The notes beneath the pieces are model-generated. The model was not told where the DNA came from and searched no databases. It worked only from the letters and a program-made list of their open reading frames with translations. From an uncultured Porphyromonadaceae bacterium (GTDB taxonomy: Bacteria > Bacteroidota > Bacteroidia > Bacteroidales > Coprobacteraceae): a stretch of DNA of 64,000 nucleotides. Below are positions 54,001-62,897 of the stretch, piece after piece (within the stretch, counting starts at the first letter, position 1; every line of letters begins with the position of its first letter). The DNA lies in contig URAV01000012.1 in assembly GCA_900545915.1 (NCBI GenBank), forward strand, positions 1 through 64,000. Reading direction: 5' to 3'. The position numbers and the translations under genes are program-made.

Positions 54001-54141
54001 AATCGGGTCATTTTGAATCTGAGATACAAACAACAATTCGACACTTGACGTATATGCAAAAGCATACGGGACAGGCGTCGAATTGTCTTTATCGGACATC
54101 CGTAATATGGAGAAATAACATCAAACACAGTCTAAAAGAGG

Positions 54142-54756
54142 ATGAAACTGACAAACGGGAAAATAGCTATACTGGTAATATTTTTAGTATTATTTATCGA
54201 CCAGTTTACTAAAATATGGGTCAAAACTCACATGTATCTGGGAGAAGATATCGAAATCACAAAATGGTTCTACATTCTATTTATCGAAAACAATGGAATG
54301 GCTTTCGGTATAGAAATCATCAGTAAATTGTTTCTCAGCCTGTTTCGTATTGCAGCTGTCATTTTTATCGGTTACTATTTGTACAAAATAGTACATCGTC
54401 CTTTCAAAAAAGGATATGTCGTTTGCATTGCTCTCATCCTTGCCGGTGCATTCGGCAATATAATAGACAGCGTTTTTTATGGTATTATATTCGACAACCC
54501 TACCCCTCCATTCGTCGCAACTTTATTCCCCGAAGGCGGCGGTTATCAGTCATTATTTCATGGAAAAGTCGTAGATATGCTCTATTTCCCTCTATTCCGG
54601 TTTTATTGGCCTGATTGGATTCCTTTTGTCGGAGGCGATTCTTTTGAATTTTTCCGACCGGTTTTTAATATAGCCGATTCGGCTATTACTATAGGAGTAA
54701 TTGTATTGCTGCTTTTTTATCGAAAATATTTAGCATCCGTGTCGAAGAACTACTAA
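54142..54756 (+). CDS. lspA: Lipoprotein signal peptidase (signal peptidase II)
   Basis: Aspartic membrane protease that removes lipoprotein signal peptides. Four transmembrane helices are visible. The catalytic pair is D145 in GKVVDMLYF and D179 in FNIADSAI, with the supporting FIDQFTK, IENNGMAFG and GAFGNIIDS motifs. At 204 residues it is longer than E. coli LspA because of two periplasmic insertions (around 118-138 and 155-170), a normal Bacteroidota feature. The many lipoproteins in this window would be its clients. It is 11 bases ahead of the DUF4296 lipoprotein gene. Confidence 0.96.
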   Translation: MKLTNGKIAILVIFLVLFIDQFTKIWVKTHMYLGEDIEITKWFYILFIENNGMAFGIEIISKLFLSLFRIAAVIFIGYYLYKIVHRPFKKGYVVCIALILAGAFGNIIDSVFYGIIFDNPTPPFVATLFPEGGGYQSLFHGKVVDMLYFPLFRFYWPDWIPFVGGDSFEFFRPVFNIADSAITIGVIVLLLFYRKYLASVSKNY

Positions 54757-54766
54757 ACAATCTTTT

Positions 54767-55576
54767 ATGAGATCGTTATTTTATATAGCTTTATGCAGTG
54801 TAATTTTTTGCTTTCTTTCGGCTTGTGACCGAACTCCCGATCACATTATCAAGCCTAAAGCAATGGAAGATCTCTTAATCGATATTCATAAATCAGAAGC
54901 GATTATCGAAAAAAACTATCAAAAATACGGTTCAATAGAACAGAAAGAAGAGGTGCGCAACGCCGTATTAAAAAAACATGGAGTAGATAAAGCATTATTC
55001 GATTCTTCTTTAATGTGGTACGGACACCATTTACCCAAATACATCAAGATATACGATAACGTTATAGCTCGTCTCAAAGAAGAAGATGAGGCTGTAAAAG
55101 TTTTGATTGCCGAAAACAATTCCCAACCTCTCTCCCGTCCCGGAGATTCCGTTAATATATGGCCGAAAGAACGGTTCTATGTCTTTGAACCTTATATCGG
55201 ACGGAGTATATTAACTTTCGATATTCCCGCAGACGATAATTACCAAGAAAAAGATATTTTTATTTTAAAACTGAAATTCAACATGTTGCCCAGAAGGAAC
55301 GAACAATATCCTCGTGTAACATTAGCAGTGAAGCATAAAAACGACTCGATACGTTTCATCAGTTCCGATATTCGTAATAACGGATGGGCAACATTCCGTG
55401 TCGAGTCCGATTCGTCTGCCATCAACAAAATATACGGAAACATCGTTGTCCCGTCACGCCCCGATTGGATAAAAACTTATGCCGACAGTATTTCTCTCAC
55501 CCGTATCCGTTATAAAAAGTCAGAAATAAAACGATCGGAAATAACAATAGAAAATGATTCTACTGTAACAGAATAA
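54767..55576 (+). CDS. DUF4296 domain lipoprotein
   Basis: A 269-residue lipoprotein (lipobox LSAC, C20). The N-terminal mature part matches the DUF4296 pattern (IIKPKAMEDLLIDIHKSEAI, then KKHGVDKALFDSSLMWYGHH). A second, beta-rich region of about 130 residues follows (YVFEPYIGRSILTFDIPADD). Function is unknown. The position directly after lspA is conserved in Bacteroidales, and the next gene begins 1 base after its stop, so these genes are cotranscribed. Confidence 0.88.
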   Translation: MRSLFYIALCSVIFCFLSACDRTPDHIIKPKAMEDLLIDIHKSEAIIEKNYQKYGSIEQKEEVRNAVLKKHGVDKALFDSSLMWYGHHLPKYIKIYDNVIARLKEEDEAVKVLIAENNSQPLSRPGDSVNIWPKERFYVFEPYIGRSILTFDIPADDNYQEKDIFILKLKFNMLPRRNEQYPRVTLAVKHKNDSIRFISSDIRNNGWATFRVESDSSAINKIYGNIVVPSRPDWIKTYADSISLTRIRYKKSEIKRSEITIENDSTVTE

Positions 55577-55577
55577 A

Positions 55578-55970
55578 ATGAAACGGGGATTTTTTGCACA
55601 TTGCATTTGTTATAGAGAGCAAACATATTATAAACACATTCTTTTTCTAAATGAAAAAGATGAAATAATCGAAATTATTCCTTTTTTTAATGAAACGGCA
55701 AATACTATTTTTATCGATGGAATTTTGATCGTCGTGTCTCTCTCATTCCAGATTCGTTTAAAAGAGTTTGTCTCTACACTAAAAAAACAGTTGGAAGATC
55801 CCAAGATTCAATTATCCCAAGCTGTTTTAGAAAATCCCGTATATAAAAACGACATGTCGAATATAGAAAACCGATGTTTATTATATAATATTCCGGAAAT
55901 ATGCTGGGAAAGTGAACGTCCGGTATCTTCTCCTATCGAAATAAACGAAATCTTTCGACTCGGATCGTGA
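55578..55970 (+). CDS. Conserved hypothetical protein downstream of DUF4296 gene
   Basis: A 130-residue soluble protein of unknown family with no signal peptide. It has a short beta-rich N-terminal half (KHILFLNEKDEIIEIIPFFN, TIFIDGILIVVSLS) and a helical C-terminal half (LKEFVSTLKKQLEDPKIQL). The tight spacing to the DUF4296 lipoprotein gene (1 base) makes it part of the lspA operon. No motif suggests an activity. Confidence 0.65.
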   Translation: MKRGFFAHCICYREQTYYKHILFLNEKDEIIEIIPFFNETANTIFIDGILIVVSLSFQIRLKEFVSTLKKQLEDPKIQLSQAVLENPVYKNDMSNIENRCLLYNIPEICWESERPVSSPIEINEIFRLGS

Positions 55971-56010
55971 CTGAAAATAATATAACAGACCCGAATTAAA
56001 GCCGTAAGCA

Positions 56011-56103
56011 AAACCTCATATCATGATATTCCGTGACTGAAAAACATCATCGAAAGAAACTCTAAAATCTAACCTGTGCAAAATCTGTACCGATTCTAAA
56101 ATC
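56011..56103 (+). repeat. Dispersed intergenic repeat, copy B
   Basis: Bases 56040-56103 match the 62777-62840 copy at 51 of 64 positions by hand alignment without gaps, with CCTCATA shared upstream. Its terminal TCTAAAATC contains the TAG stop codon (56096-56098, read on the minus strand) of the aminotransferase gene. Confidence 0.65.
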
Positions 56104-57208
56104 TCGCTATACATGAAGATATTTCAATAACATCGGACTCCGTAATTACCGGAGAAATAGGAAGACTTAAAACTTCACGGCCAAGCAATACAGAAACAGG
56201 AAGGTCTAAATCTTTATATTGATGATAACAGACCTGTTTATGAGGAGGGACAGGATAATGAATCACTGTCGGAATACCTTGCCTTTCAAGATAAGATCGA
56301 AGTTCTTCCCGTCGTGTTGTCCGGATCACATATTGATGCCATACATGATCCTCCGAGCACTCCACACAAGGTTTTATAATGTCCGGATGATTTAAATAGG
56401 TATCATACCAAAGAGCAATCTGGCGGCGAGCTCGATTTTCCTCATCAAGATATTTTAACTTCACTGACAAAAATGCAGCCTGAAGCTCATCCATACGGCT
56501 ATTCAGCCCGTGATAAACACTTATATATTTTTCAGCAGAACCATAATTTGCCAATGCACGGATCACCTTGACCAATTTCGGATCATTTGTCGTCACAGCT
56601 CCGGCATCTCCCAACGCCCCTAAATTCTTTGCAGGATAAAAACTGATCCCCGCAGCATCTCCCAATGTTCCTGTTTTATATGTCCCGTTAAATCCTTCTA
56701 CCCGACTGACCGCCCCTATCGCCTGAGCATTATCTTCTATAATTCTCAAGTTATATTTTTTCGCTAACTGTTTTAACTTCTCATTCCAGCAACATCGGCC
56801 ATAAAGATGTACGACAACAATCGCTCGGGTACGTTCGGTTATATTCATTTCGACTTTTTCCATATCGAGATTAAAAGTCTGTATATCCGGATCTACGAAC
56901 ACCGGTTTCAACTGATTATCGGTTATTGCCAATACCGTAGCAATAAACGTATTAGCCGGCACGATAATTTCATCTCCCGGTCGCATCGTCCCAATCTCGA
57001 GATAAGCCTTAAATATCAACCTTAATGCATCCAGGCCATTGCCTACGGATACCGTATAGCGACATTCCAAATAATCACTCAACCGATTCTCGAATGCAGC
57101 TACTCTTTTCCCTTGCAGATACCAACCGGAGTCTATTACTTCTGACGCAACTTTTTTCAGTTCATCAGCATAACGCGCATTTAATTGTTGTAAATCTTGA
57201 AATTTCAT
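56096..57208 (-). CDS. DegT/DnrJ/EryC1/StrS family sugar aminotransferase
   Basis: PLP-dependent aminotransferase of the sugar-nucleotide family. The 370-residue protein shows GNGLDALRLIFKAY, the PLP-ring aspartate in IIEDNAQAIG (D159) and the Schiff-base lysine K194 in SFYPAKNLGALGDAG. The spacing VIHYPVPPHKQ near the C terminus is a common family landmark. It resembles FdtB/WecE-type enzymes that aminate dTDP-keto sugars for surface glycans, but no other sugar-nucleotide gene lies nearby, so the substrate is open. Its stop codon is provided by an intergenic repeat. Confidence 0.92.
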   Translation of the reverse strand: MKFQDLQQLNARYADELKKVASEVIDSGWYLQGKRVAAFENRLSDYLECRYTVSVGNGLDALRLIFKAYLEIGTMRPGDEIIVPANTFIATVLAITDNQLKPVFVDPDIQTFNLDMEKVEMNITERTRAIVVVHLYGRCCWNEKLKQLAKKYNLRIIEDNAQAIGAVSRVEGFNGTYKTGTLGDAAGISFYPAKNLGALGDAGAVTTNDPKLVKVIRALANYGSAEKYISVYHGLNSRMDELQAAFLSVKLKYLDEENRARRQIALWYDTYLNHPDIIKPCVECSEDHVWHQYVIRTTRREELRSYLERQGIPTVIHYPVPPHKQVCYHQYKDLDLPVSVLLGREVLSLPISPVITESDVIEISSCIARF

Positions 57209-57228
57209 CGATATCGAGTCTTTATGAA

Positions 57229-57236
57229 CAAAGATA
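57229..57236 (-). promoter_or_regulatory. Aminotransferase promoter -7 element
   Basis: The minus strand reads TATCTTTG, an exact TAnnTTTG match, 20 bases before the start codon. No -33 box at standard distance. Confidence 0.45.
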
Positions 57237-57291
57237 CAAATTCTTAAAACAAATCTTTACATGCCCTATTCCTTAAACATTCAAAAACAAA

Positions 57292-57322
57292 AAAATCCGG
57301 AATCTCGATCATTCCGGATTTT
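57292..57322 (-). terminator. Terminator after the glucan phosphorylase gene
   Basis: A perfect 12-bp stem, AAAATCCGGAAT (57292-57303) with ATTCCGGATTTT (57311-57322), with a 7-base loop. On the minus strand a run TTTTTTTGTTTTT follows, making it a textbook terminator of the glgA-glgP unit. Confidence 0.88.
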
Positions 57323-57343
57323 CTATGATAACATTTATTGCGA

Positions 57344-59899
57344 TCAGAACCAACGCACGTAAGCAAAATCTTGACGATGAGGAAGATCCGGATTTTTAGG
57401 ATACATGCGGAATGAATATTTATATGTTCCCGCTGCCCGTAACTGGTAATCGATGTGGAAAACCGTAGAATCCGAAGTCGCTTTTATTACATTAAGTTCA
57501 TATACCTGATAAGGTTTCATCTGACCGTCTTCAACAGGAGTAACAACCAACTCAACTCCAATGCAGTTTCCGAGTCCTTTAGGATCAATAGCCACCTCAA
57601 TAGGATATTCTTCTCCTACATGCGGACTGTAAAGTATCGCTTCGGGCAAGTTGACCGACTTGATTTCGATCGAATCCCATTTAGCCACGACTTCTTGTTT
57701 CCAAGCGGCTATTTCTTTCGCTTTTTTATAATTGTCTGCAACTAAAAGCTTAGAACGTTTAGCTTCCTTGCTATAAAAACGATCTATATAATCCCGAAGC
57801 ATACGGTTCATCGTAAACTCAGGGGCAATCTGCGCAATGGAATTCTTAATATACTGAATCCATTCAGGAGAATATCCCTTGCTATTTTTAGCAAAATAAA
57901 GAGGAACGATTTGGTTTTCAAGCATAGAATAAATCGTTGCAGCATCCAATTGATCTTGATGACCTTGATCCTGGAATGTCCGTTTATCCGTTAATGCCCA
58001 GCCTGCACCTTCTTTATAACCTTCATACCACCAACCGTCAAGTACAGAGAAATTGAGAACTCCGTTCATTTCTGCCTTTTCTCCAGATGTTCCAGACGCT
58101 TCTAATGGACGTGTCGGAGTATTCAGCCAAATATCTACACCAGATATCAGGCGTTTGGCAACTTTCATATCATAATTTTCCAAGAAAATAATCTTTCCTA
58201 AAAATTCAGGACGACGTGAAATTTCGACAATTCGTTTTATAAGATCTTGTCCAGCACCATCCGCAGGATGCGCTTTTCCTGAGAAAAGGAATTGTACCGG
58301 ATATTGAGGATTGTTCACGATTTTAGATAATCTTTCAAGATCGGTGAAAAGTAAGTGCGCACGTTTGTAAGTTGCAAAACGACGAGCAAATCCGATAAGG
58401 AGAGCATTCGGATCGATACGCTCAAGGACAGAAACAATACGAGACGGATCTCCCTGATTTTTCAGCCAATTTTCACGAAAATCATCTTTTACAAAATTCA
58501 CCAATTTATTTTTCATCGTCTGACGAAGCTTCCAGATCTCCTCATCGGGTACATCGTATATTTTTTCCCACATCTTACGGTCTCCTTGATGTGTAAGAAA
58601 ATCTTGTCCAAATTTCTCGACATAGAACTCTTTCCATTCGGTAGCTGCCCAAGTAGGAAAATGCACACCATTAGTCACATACCCCACATGAAGTTCTTCG
58701 GCCGCATACCCTTTCCAAATAGGCTGGAACATGTGCTGGGAAACTTTTCCATGTAACCAACTTACGCCGTTTACTTCCTGACAAGTATTACATGCAAATA
58801 CACTCATCGAGAATTTTTCGTTCGTCCCGGGATTTTCTCTTCCCAAATCCATCAAGTCTTGCCATGAAATTCCCAATTTTGCAGGAAATTCTCCCATATA
58901 TTTTCCGAATAATCCTTCATCGAAGCTGTCATGTCCAGCCGGAACAGGCGTATGTACGGTATAAAGTGAAGAAGCGCGAACCACTTCAAGAGCCTCTTCA
59001 AATGAAAGTTTTTCATTTTGAACATACTCTACCAATCTCTGTACATTGATAAGTGCAGCATGTCCTTCATTACAATGATAAATATCCTTCTTAATACCCA
59101 AACGTTTCAACATAAGAATACCCCCTATACCAAGCATGTATTCCTGTTTCATACGGTGTTCCCAATCTCCTCCGTACAACTGATATGTAATGGGCCTGTC
59201 AAACTCGCTATTCGAATCGAGATCGGTATCCATAAGATACAAGGGAACTCGGCCGACACTTACTTTCCAGATATTGGCGTAAATTATACGTCCCGGATAA
59301 GGCACTTCCAAAATTATCGGATGCCCGTTTTCGTCAGTAACCTGCTCTACCGGAAGCTGATTGAAATTTTGAGGTTCATAATTTGCCAACTGCTGTCCAT
59401 CCATAGAAAGTGTCTGGGTAAAATATCCATACCGGTATAAAAAGCCCACTGCGACCATATCGACGTTACAATCACTGGCTTCTTTTAAATAATCTCCGGC
59501 AAGGATACCTAATCCTCCCGAATATATCTTCAGGATGTTAGCCAAACCATATTCCATACTGAAATAAGCCACGGATGGAATATCAGTTCTCTTTTCTACA
59601 TCCATATATTTTCTGAATTCATCGTATAAGTCATTAATACGACGCATTATCGCCTTATCTGAGGCGATTTCTTCCAAGCGTTCATAATTGATCTGCTGGA
59701 GCATCAATACCGGATTCCCGTTCGTCGATTTCCATAATACCGGATCGATAGACCGGAACATTTCGATCGCTTCACTATGCCACACCCAACTAATGTTACG
59801 AGCCATCTCCTGCAAAATATTCAATTGTGCAGGAACTCTTGATTTTACCGTAATGTCACGCCAACATGGTGCGTTTGTATTACTTACTTGTACTTTCAT
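57344..59899 (-). CDS. glgP: Alpha-glucan (glycogen) phosphorylase, GT35
   Basis: Releases glucose-1-phosphate from glycogen or maltodextrins. The 851-residue protein has the short-form GT35 layout: an N-terminal region with VAYFSMEYGLANILKIYSGG, the segment AGHDSFDEGLFGKYMGEF, and the PLP-lysine region EASGTSGEKAEMNGVLN. A C-terminal beta-rich tail of about 100 residues follows (LPEAILYSPHVGEEYPIEVA), seen in the archaeal/Bacteroidota branch. It lies 77 bases downstream of the glycogen synthase gene on the same strand, so synthesis and breakdown of storage glucan are encoded together. The symbol follows function; the long GlgP of E. coli differs in domain detail. Confidence 0.93.
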   Translation of the reverse strand: MKVQVSNTNAPCWRDITVKSRVPAQLNILQEMARNISWVWHSEAIEMFRSIDPVLWKSTNGNPVLMLQQINYERLEEIASDKAIMRRINDLYDEFRKYMDVEKRTDIPSVAYFSMEYGLANILKIYSGGLGILAGDYLKEASDCNVDMVAVGFLYRYGYFTQTLSMDGQQLANYEPQNFNQLPVEQVTDENGHPIILEVPYPGRIIYANIWKVSVGRVPLYLMDTDLDSNSEFDRPITYQLYGGDWEHRMKQEYMLGIGGILMLKRLGIKKDIYHCNEGHAALINVQRLVEYVQNEKLSFEEALEVVRASSLYTVHTPVPAGHDSFDEGLFGKYMGEFPAKLGISWQDLMDLGRENPGTNEKFSMSVFACNTCQEVNGVSWLHGKVSQHMFQPIWKGYAAEELHVGYVTNGVHFPTWAATEWKEFYVEKFGQDFLTHQGDRKMWEKIYDVPDEEIWKLRQTMKNKLVNFVKDDFRENWLKNQGDPSRIVSVLERIDPNALLIGFARRFATYKRAHLLFTDLERLSKIVNNPQYPVQFLFSGKAHPADGAGQDLIKRIVEISRRPEFLGKIIFLENYDMKVAKRLISGVDIWLNTPTRPLEASGTSGEKAEMNGVLNFSVLDGWWYEGYKEGAGWALTDKRTFQDQGHQDQLDAATIYSMLENQIVPLYFAKNSKGYSPEWIQYIKNSIAQIAPEFTMNRMLRDYIDRFYSKEAKRSKLLVADNYKKAKEIAAWKQEVVAKWDSIEIKSVNLPEAILYSPHVGEEYPIEVAIDPKGLGNCIGVELVVTPVEDGQMKPYQVYELNVIKATSDSTVFHIDYQLRAAGTYKYSFRMYPKNPDLPHRQDFAYVRWF

Positions 59900-59976
59900 A
59901 TAACTTGGTTGTTAGTTAATAGTCTTATATTTTATCTGTCTCTGCCTAATTAAAACATCATCTTTATTATAATGTT

Positions 59977-61641
59977 CTAATTGTCAGTTTTATTTACACT
60001 TTTCAAAGCCCAATCATAGGCTTGTTCATAATATGAAATAAAATGTTTCCACAATGCTTTCTTCGATGTTTTCATTGCAAGCTTACGCACATTTCCAATT
60101 TCCGCCTCAGTTTTACCAGACAAATCTCTTATTGTCTCCACTAACTGATTCGCCACTTCATCATAATTAGAATCTGTACGATGCAATACGGCAACACCCT
60201 TTTCATTCACAGTACAAGCTCCCGAAGGGCAGCTCCAAAGTCCAAATCCCGACAAATCGGTCGTAACGGTAGGAACACCGAAAGCGATGCTCTCCAACGG
60301 GGTATATCCCCACGGTTCATAATATGAAGGAAATGCCGTTGCATCCAGACCGATCAGCACATCGTAATACGAAAGATTCAATATACCGTCATCGCCTCTT
60401 AAATATGATGGAATAAAAATGATCTTGACTTTATCTTCCGGCCTATTCGAAAATCCTCCATTATGAATTTGCGACATAACACGGTCTTCGTTATAATTAT
60501 AAAGTGCATGTGTTATAAAAGGATCGGGCAATGCCGTTTTAAAATTTTCGACTGCATTCATCCGCAAAAACAAATCTTCTCGCGCATTTCCTGACCATGC
60601 CGGAACCATCACGAAAGCGATTATTTCCTTTTCTCCCGTATAGGTTTCTTTCATCCGCCGTACCGCTTCTATAAAAAGATCGATACCCTTATTTTTGTAC
60701 TCATAACGTCCCGAAGTGGCTATCAAAAACGCATTCGCATCCGGTTCATATCCAATCAAAGAGCCTGCAAGTTTCAACAAACGTTCACGGGCAATAGTTC
60801 GTTTCTCCTTATATAAAGCTCCTTTGGGGACAAAGTTTTCTTCAAATCCGTTAGGCGTTACGATATTCGGATAACGTTCGAGCAACTGAGCACATTCTCT
60901 CGCTGTTATATCACTCACCGTCGTAAAACAATGAGCCTGATGTGCCGCATGTTTTTCTAACGAATGCTTCGATACCATATTCAACTCTCTTGCCATCTGA
61001 TCGCCATTATATCCCGGCAAATAATCATAAAGAGGCTTATTATTCCCGGCAATAGAGCGTCCTATTGAAGTCGCATGAGTCGTAAATACAGTAGCAACAG
61101 TAGGTAATTTATGCTTGATATATAATAATCCCATACCTGTAGTCCATTCATCAAAATGGGCTATTACCTTTAAGTTTTCTCCTCGTATATATTTATAGAA
61201 GCTCTCTATCACGAGTGCCGAAGCATACGCAAAAATACACGACTCATCATAATCGCCATAAGCCGGTAACGAATCTACTCCGAACCAATTCCACATATCG
61301 GTAAACAGTTCATTACGGCAAGGATACATATTATTATAATCGACAAGAATAACAATCGGCTTTCCCGGAATATCCCAACGTCCGGTTCTGACTTGCAATC
61401 CTTCTTCTGCAGCTATCTTTTTCCAGTCCTTGAAAAGAGACGGAACTTCAATAAAATAAGGTGATTCTTTTTCTTTCCACAAATCGGGACCAATAAACAC
61501 GTTTCTATCCTTATTTATTTGTTGCAAAGTTTTAGCTTTAGTAGAAAGCACTGTATAAATACCACCCACCAAATTACAAACTTCCCAACTCACTTCAAAA
61601 AGATAGTCCAGGTTTAGGGGGTTCTTTTCCATATTAATCAA
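59977..61641 (-). CDS. Glycogen synthase, GT3 (eukaryote-like) type
   Basis: Glycosyltransferase building alpha-1,4-glucan from a nucleotide-glucose donor. The 554-residue protein starts LFEVSWEVCNLVGGIYTVLS, the GT3 nucleotide-binding signature with K for donor phosphate in STKAKT. Later parts include HFDEWTTGMGLLYIK, TTHATSIGRS, and the C-terminal FPSYYEPWGYTPLESIAFG loop with the catalytic glutamate pair pattern of GT-B enzymes. GT3 glycogen synthases are characteristic of Bacteroidota. Either ATG (61641 or 61632) could start it. A well-spaced promoter lies just upstream and the phosphorylase gene follows. Confidence 0.94.
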   Translation of the reverse strand: MINMEKNPLNLDYLFEVSWEVCNLVGGIYTVLSTKAKTLQQINKDRNVFIGPDLWKEKESPYFIEVPSLFKDWKKIAAEEGLQVRTGRWDIPGKPIVILVDYNNMYPCRNELFTDMWNWFGVDSLPAYGDYDESCIFAYASALVIESFYKYIRGENLKVIAHFDEWTTGMGLLYIKHKLPTVATVFTTHATSIGRSIAGNNKPLYDYLPGYNGDQMARELNMVSKHSLEKHAAHQAHCFTTVSDITARECAQLLERYPNIVTPNGFEENFVPKGALYKEKRTIARERLLKLAGSLIGYEPDANAFLIATSGRYEYKNKGIDLFIEAVRRMKETYTGEKEIIAFVMVPAWSGNAREDLFLRMNAVENFKTALPDPFITHALYNYNEDRVMSQIHNGGFSNRPEDKVKIIFIPSYLRGDDGILNLSYYDVLIGLDATAFPSYYEPWGYTPLESIAFGVPTVTTDLSGFGLWSCPSGACTVNEKGVAVLHRTDSNYDEVANQLVETIRDLSGKTEAEIGNVRKLAMKTSKKALWKHFISYYEQAYDWALKSVNKTDN

Positions 61642-61676
61642 TATTCAACACGTTTTTAATGTGTAAAAATAAAGTG

Positions 61677-61707
61677 CAAATGTACAATAAATATCTCTTC
61701 TAACGAA
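61677..61707 (-). promoter_or_regulatory. Promoter of the glycogen synthase-phosphorylase unit
   Basis: On the minus strand TTCG (61704-61707), 19 bases, then TACATTTG (61677-61684). The -7 box is exact, the -33 box one base off. The predicted leader is about 30 bases. Confidence 0.55.
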
Positions 61708-61794
61708 AACAAGTCTCTCTTTTTTAGAATAAAAACATTTTTAAATTTAATGTACAATATATATTCGTGACCAAACACCTACACAAAGAGAAAA

Positions 61795-61818
61795 ATGCGA
61801 CCTTTTTTATGCGACCTT
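61795..61818 (+). repeat. Direct repeat ATGCGACCTT x2 in a promoter region
   Basis: ATGCGACCTT occurs at 61795-61804 and 61809-61818, 14 bases apart start to start, 13 bases before a TATATTTG -7 box. The placement over the -33 region suggests an operator, but no regulator is known. Confidence 0.45.
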
Positions 61819-61830
61819 ATAAAAAATAGT

Positions 61831-61838
61831 TATATTTG
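61831..61838 (+). promoter_or_regulatory. Promoter -7 element of the 94-residue protein gene
   Basis: TATATTTG matches TAnnTTTG exactly, 27 bases before the start codon at 61866. The expected -33 zone is occupied by the direct repeat and shows no TTTG. Confidence 0.5.
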
Positions 61839-61865
61839 TCGGTATAACCGCTAAAATAAAAAGTT

Positions 61866-62150
61866 ATGGCAAATAAAAGAGAACTAAAAAAAGAGATCAA
61901 TTTCATCTCGAATGAACTCATTGCAGAATGTCTGTTCAACAAACTATATATAAAGAATAGCGATCCTCAAAAAATAGACGAATTACTATCAAAAATTATC
62001 GACTGCCAAGACGATTTTTTGCGTCGTGCAAATACTCCTGATGGTAAAGAAAACCCTAAATTGGTAAAAAAATATTACAAGAGTCTGATACAGTCTTTCG
62101 ACAATAAAATCGGTGAAATATTAAAAGATTTAAGTGAACTGAGCAAATAA
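61866..62150 (+). CDS. Conserved hypothetical helical protein, 94 residues
   Basis: A small soluble, charged, mostly helical protein (MANKRELKKEINFISNELIA then a lysine-rich body ending LKDLSELSK). No signal, membrane segment or known motif. Two cysteines (C26, C47) are isolated. It looks like a genuine gene: it has a promoter box, normal codon use and is 5 bases ahead of the acyltransferase gene, so the two are probably cotranscribed. No function can be assigned. Confidence 0.65.
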   Translation: MANKRELKKEINFISNELIAECLFNKLYIKNSDPQKIDELLSKIIDCQDDFLRRANTPDGKENPKLVKKYYKSLIQSFDNKIGEILKDLSELSK

Positions 62151-62155
62151 GAAAG

Positions 62156-62701
62156 ATGAGAAAAAGGGTATGCCGTTTCATTTTACACCTATTGGGTTGG
62201 AAAGTAGAAGTTTCAGTTCCCGATTATCCTAAATGTGTAATTTGCGTAGCTCCACATACCAGCAATACCGATTTTTTTCTCGGGAAACTGGCATATCTTT
62301 CGATCGGAAGACATGCAGGATTTTTAATAAAAAAAGACTGGTTCTTTTTCCCTTTGAATATTATACTCCGGTCTATGGGGGGCATTCCTGTAGATCGGAG
62401 TAAACATTCTGACCTGATCGATCAGATCGTCGACGAATTCAACAAACACGAACATTTCAATATCGCCATTACCCCAGAGGCAACAAGAAAAAGAAATCCG
62501 GATTGGAAAAAAGGATTTTATTTTATCGCTCTGAAGGCAAATGTACCTATCGTACTGGCATACATCGATTATAAAGAAAAATCTATCGGGCTGAAAAAAA
62601 CATTCATCCCTACCGGAGACTTTGAAAAAGATCTGATCGAGATTAAACAGTTTTATAAAAATTACCATGCCAAATATCCCGATCTGTTTGCAATAGAATA
62701 A
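62156..62701 (+). CDS. PlsC-like acyltransferase
   Basis: A 181-residue lysophospholipid acyltransferase-fold protein. The catalytic H-x4-D box is H34-TSNT-D39, followed by FLIKKDWFFFPLNIILRSMG and the acyl-acceptor block GGIPVDRSKH. The usual EGTR motif is replaced by PEATRKRNPDW, a variant common in this short subfamily. It probably acylates a glycerophospholipid or a related acceptor at the inner membrane. The short length, lacking an N-terminal transmembrane domain, is normal for Bacteroidota members annotated as 1-acyl-sn-glycerol-3-phosphate acyltransferase; the exact acceptor is unknown. Confidence 0.85.
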   Translation: MRKRVCRFILHLLGWKVEVSVPDYPKCVICVAPHTSNTDFFLGKLAYLSIGRHAGFLIKKDWFFFPLNIILRSMGGIPVDRSKHSDLIDQIVDEFNKHEHFNIAITPEATRKRNPDWKKGFYFIALKANVPIVLAYIDYKEKSIGLKKTFIPTGDFEKDLIEIKQFYKNYHAKYPDLFAIE

Positions 62702-62731
62702 AAAGTCTTTTTACAACTTTTTCTCAGAACC

Positions 62732-62840
62732 CGTTTTCATTTGCCAGATAACCGGCTATTCTCCTCATAAAATCAGAAAAACATCCTCGAAAGAAAATCT
62801 CAAAGCTAACCCGAGTAAAATCCAGACAGGCTCTAAAATC
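62732..62840 (+). repeat. Dispersed intergenic repeat, copy A
   Basis: About 109 bases between the acyltransferase and nitrilase genes. The left part (GTTTTCAT, GATAACCGGCTATT hairpin, CCTCATAAAA) matches the 13.7 kb copy; the right 64 bases match the 56.0 kb copy at 51 of 64. It ends GACAGGCTCTAAAATC, linking this repeat to the GACAGGC palindromes. Confidence 0.6.
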
Positions 62841-62897
62841 GTTCAAGTTCTCTCAAAATTACTTTTATTTAAACATGTTCCCTAAATTCCAATATGT

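Noticed and set aside
53907..54212. 101-codon plus-strand frame between the TraR-like gene and lspA
   Set aside because: It overlaps the ends of both real genes out of frame and has no family-like features.
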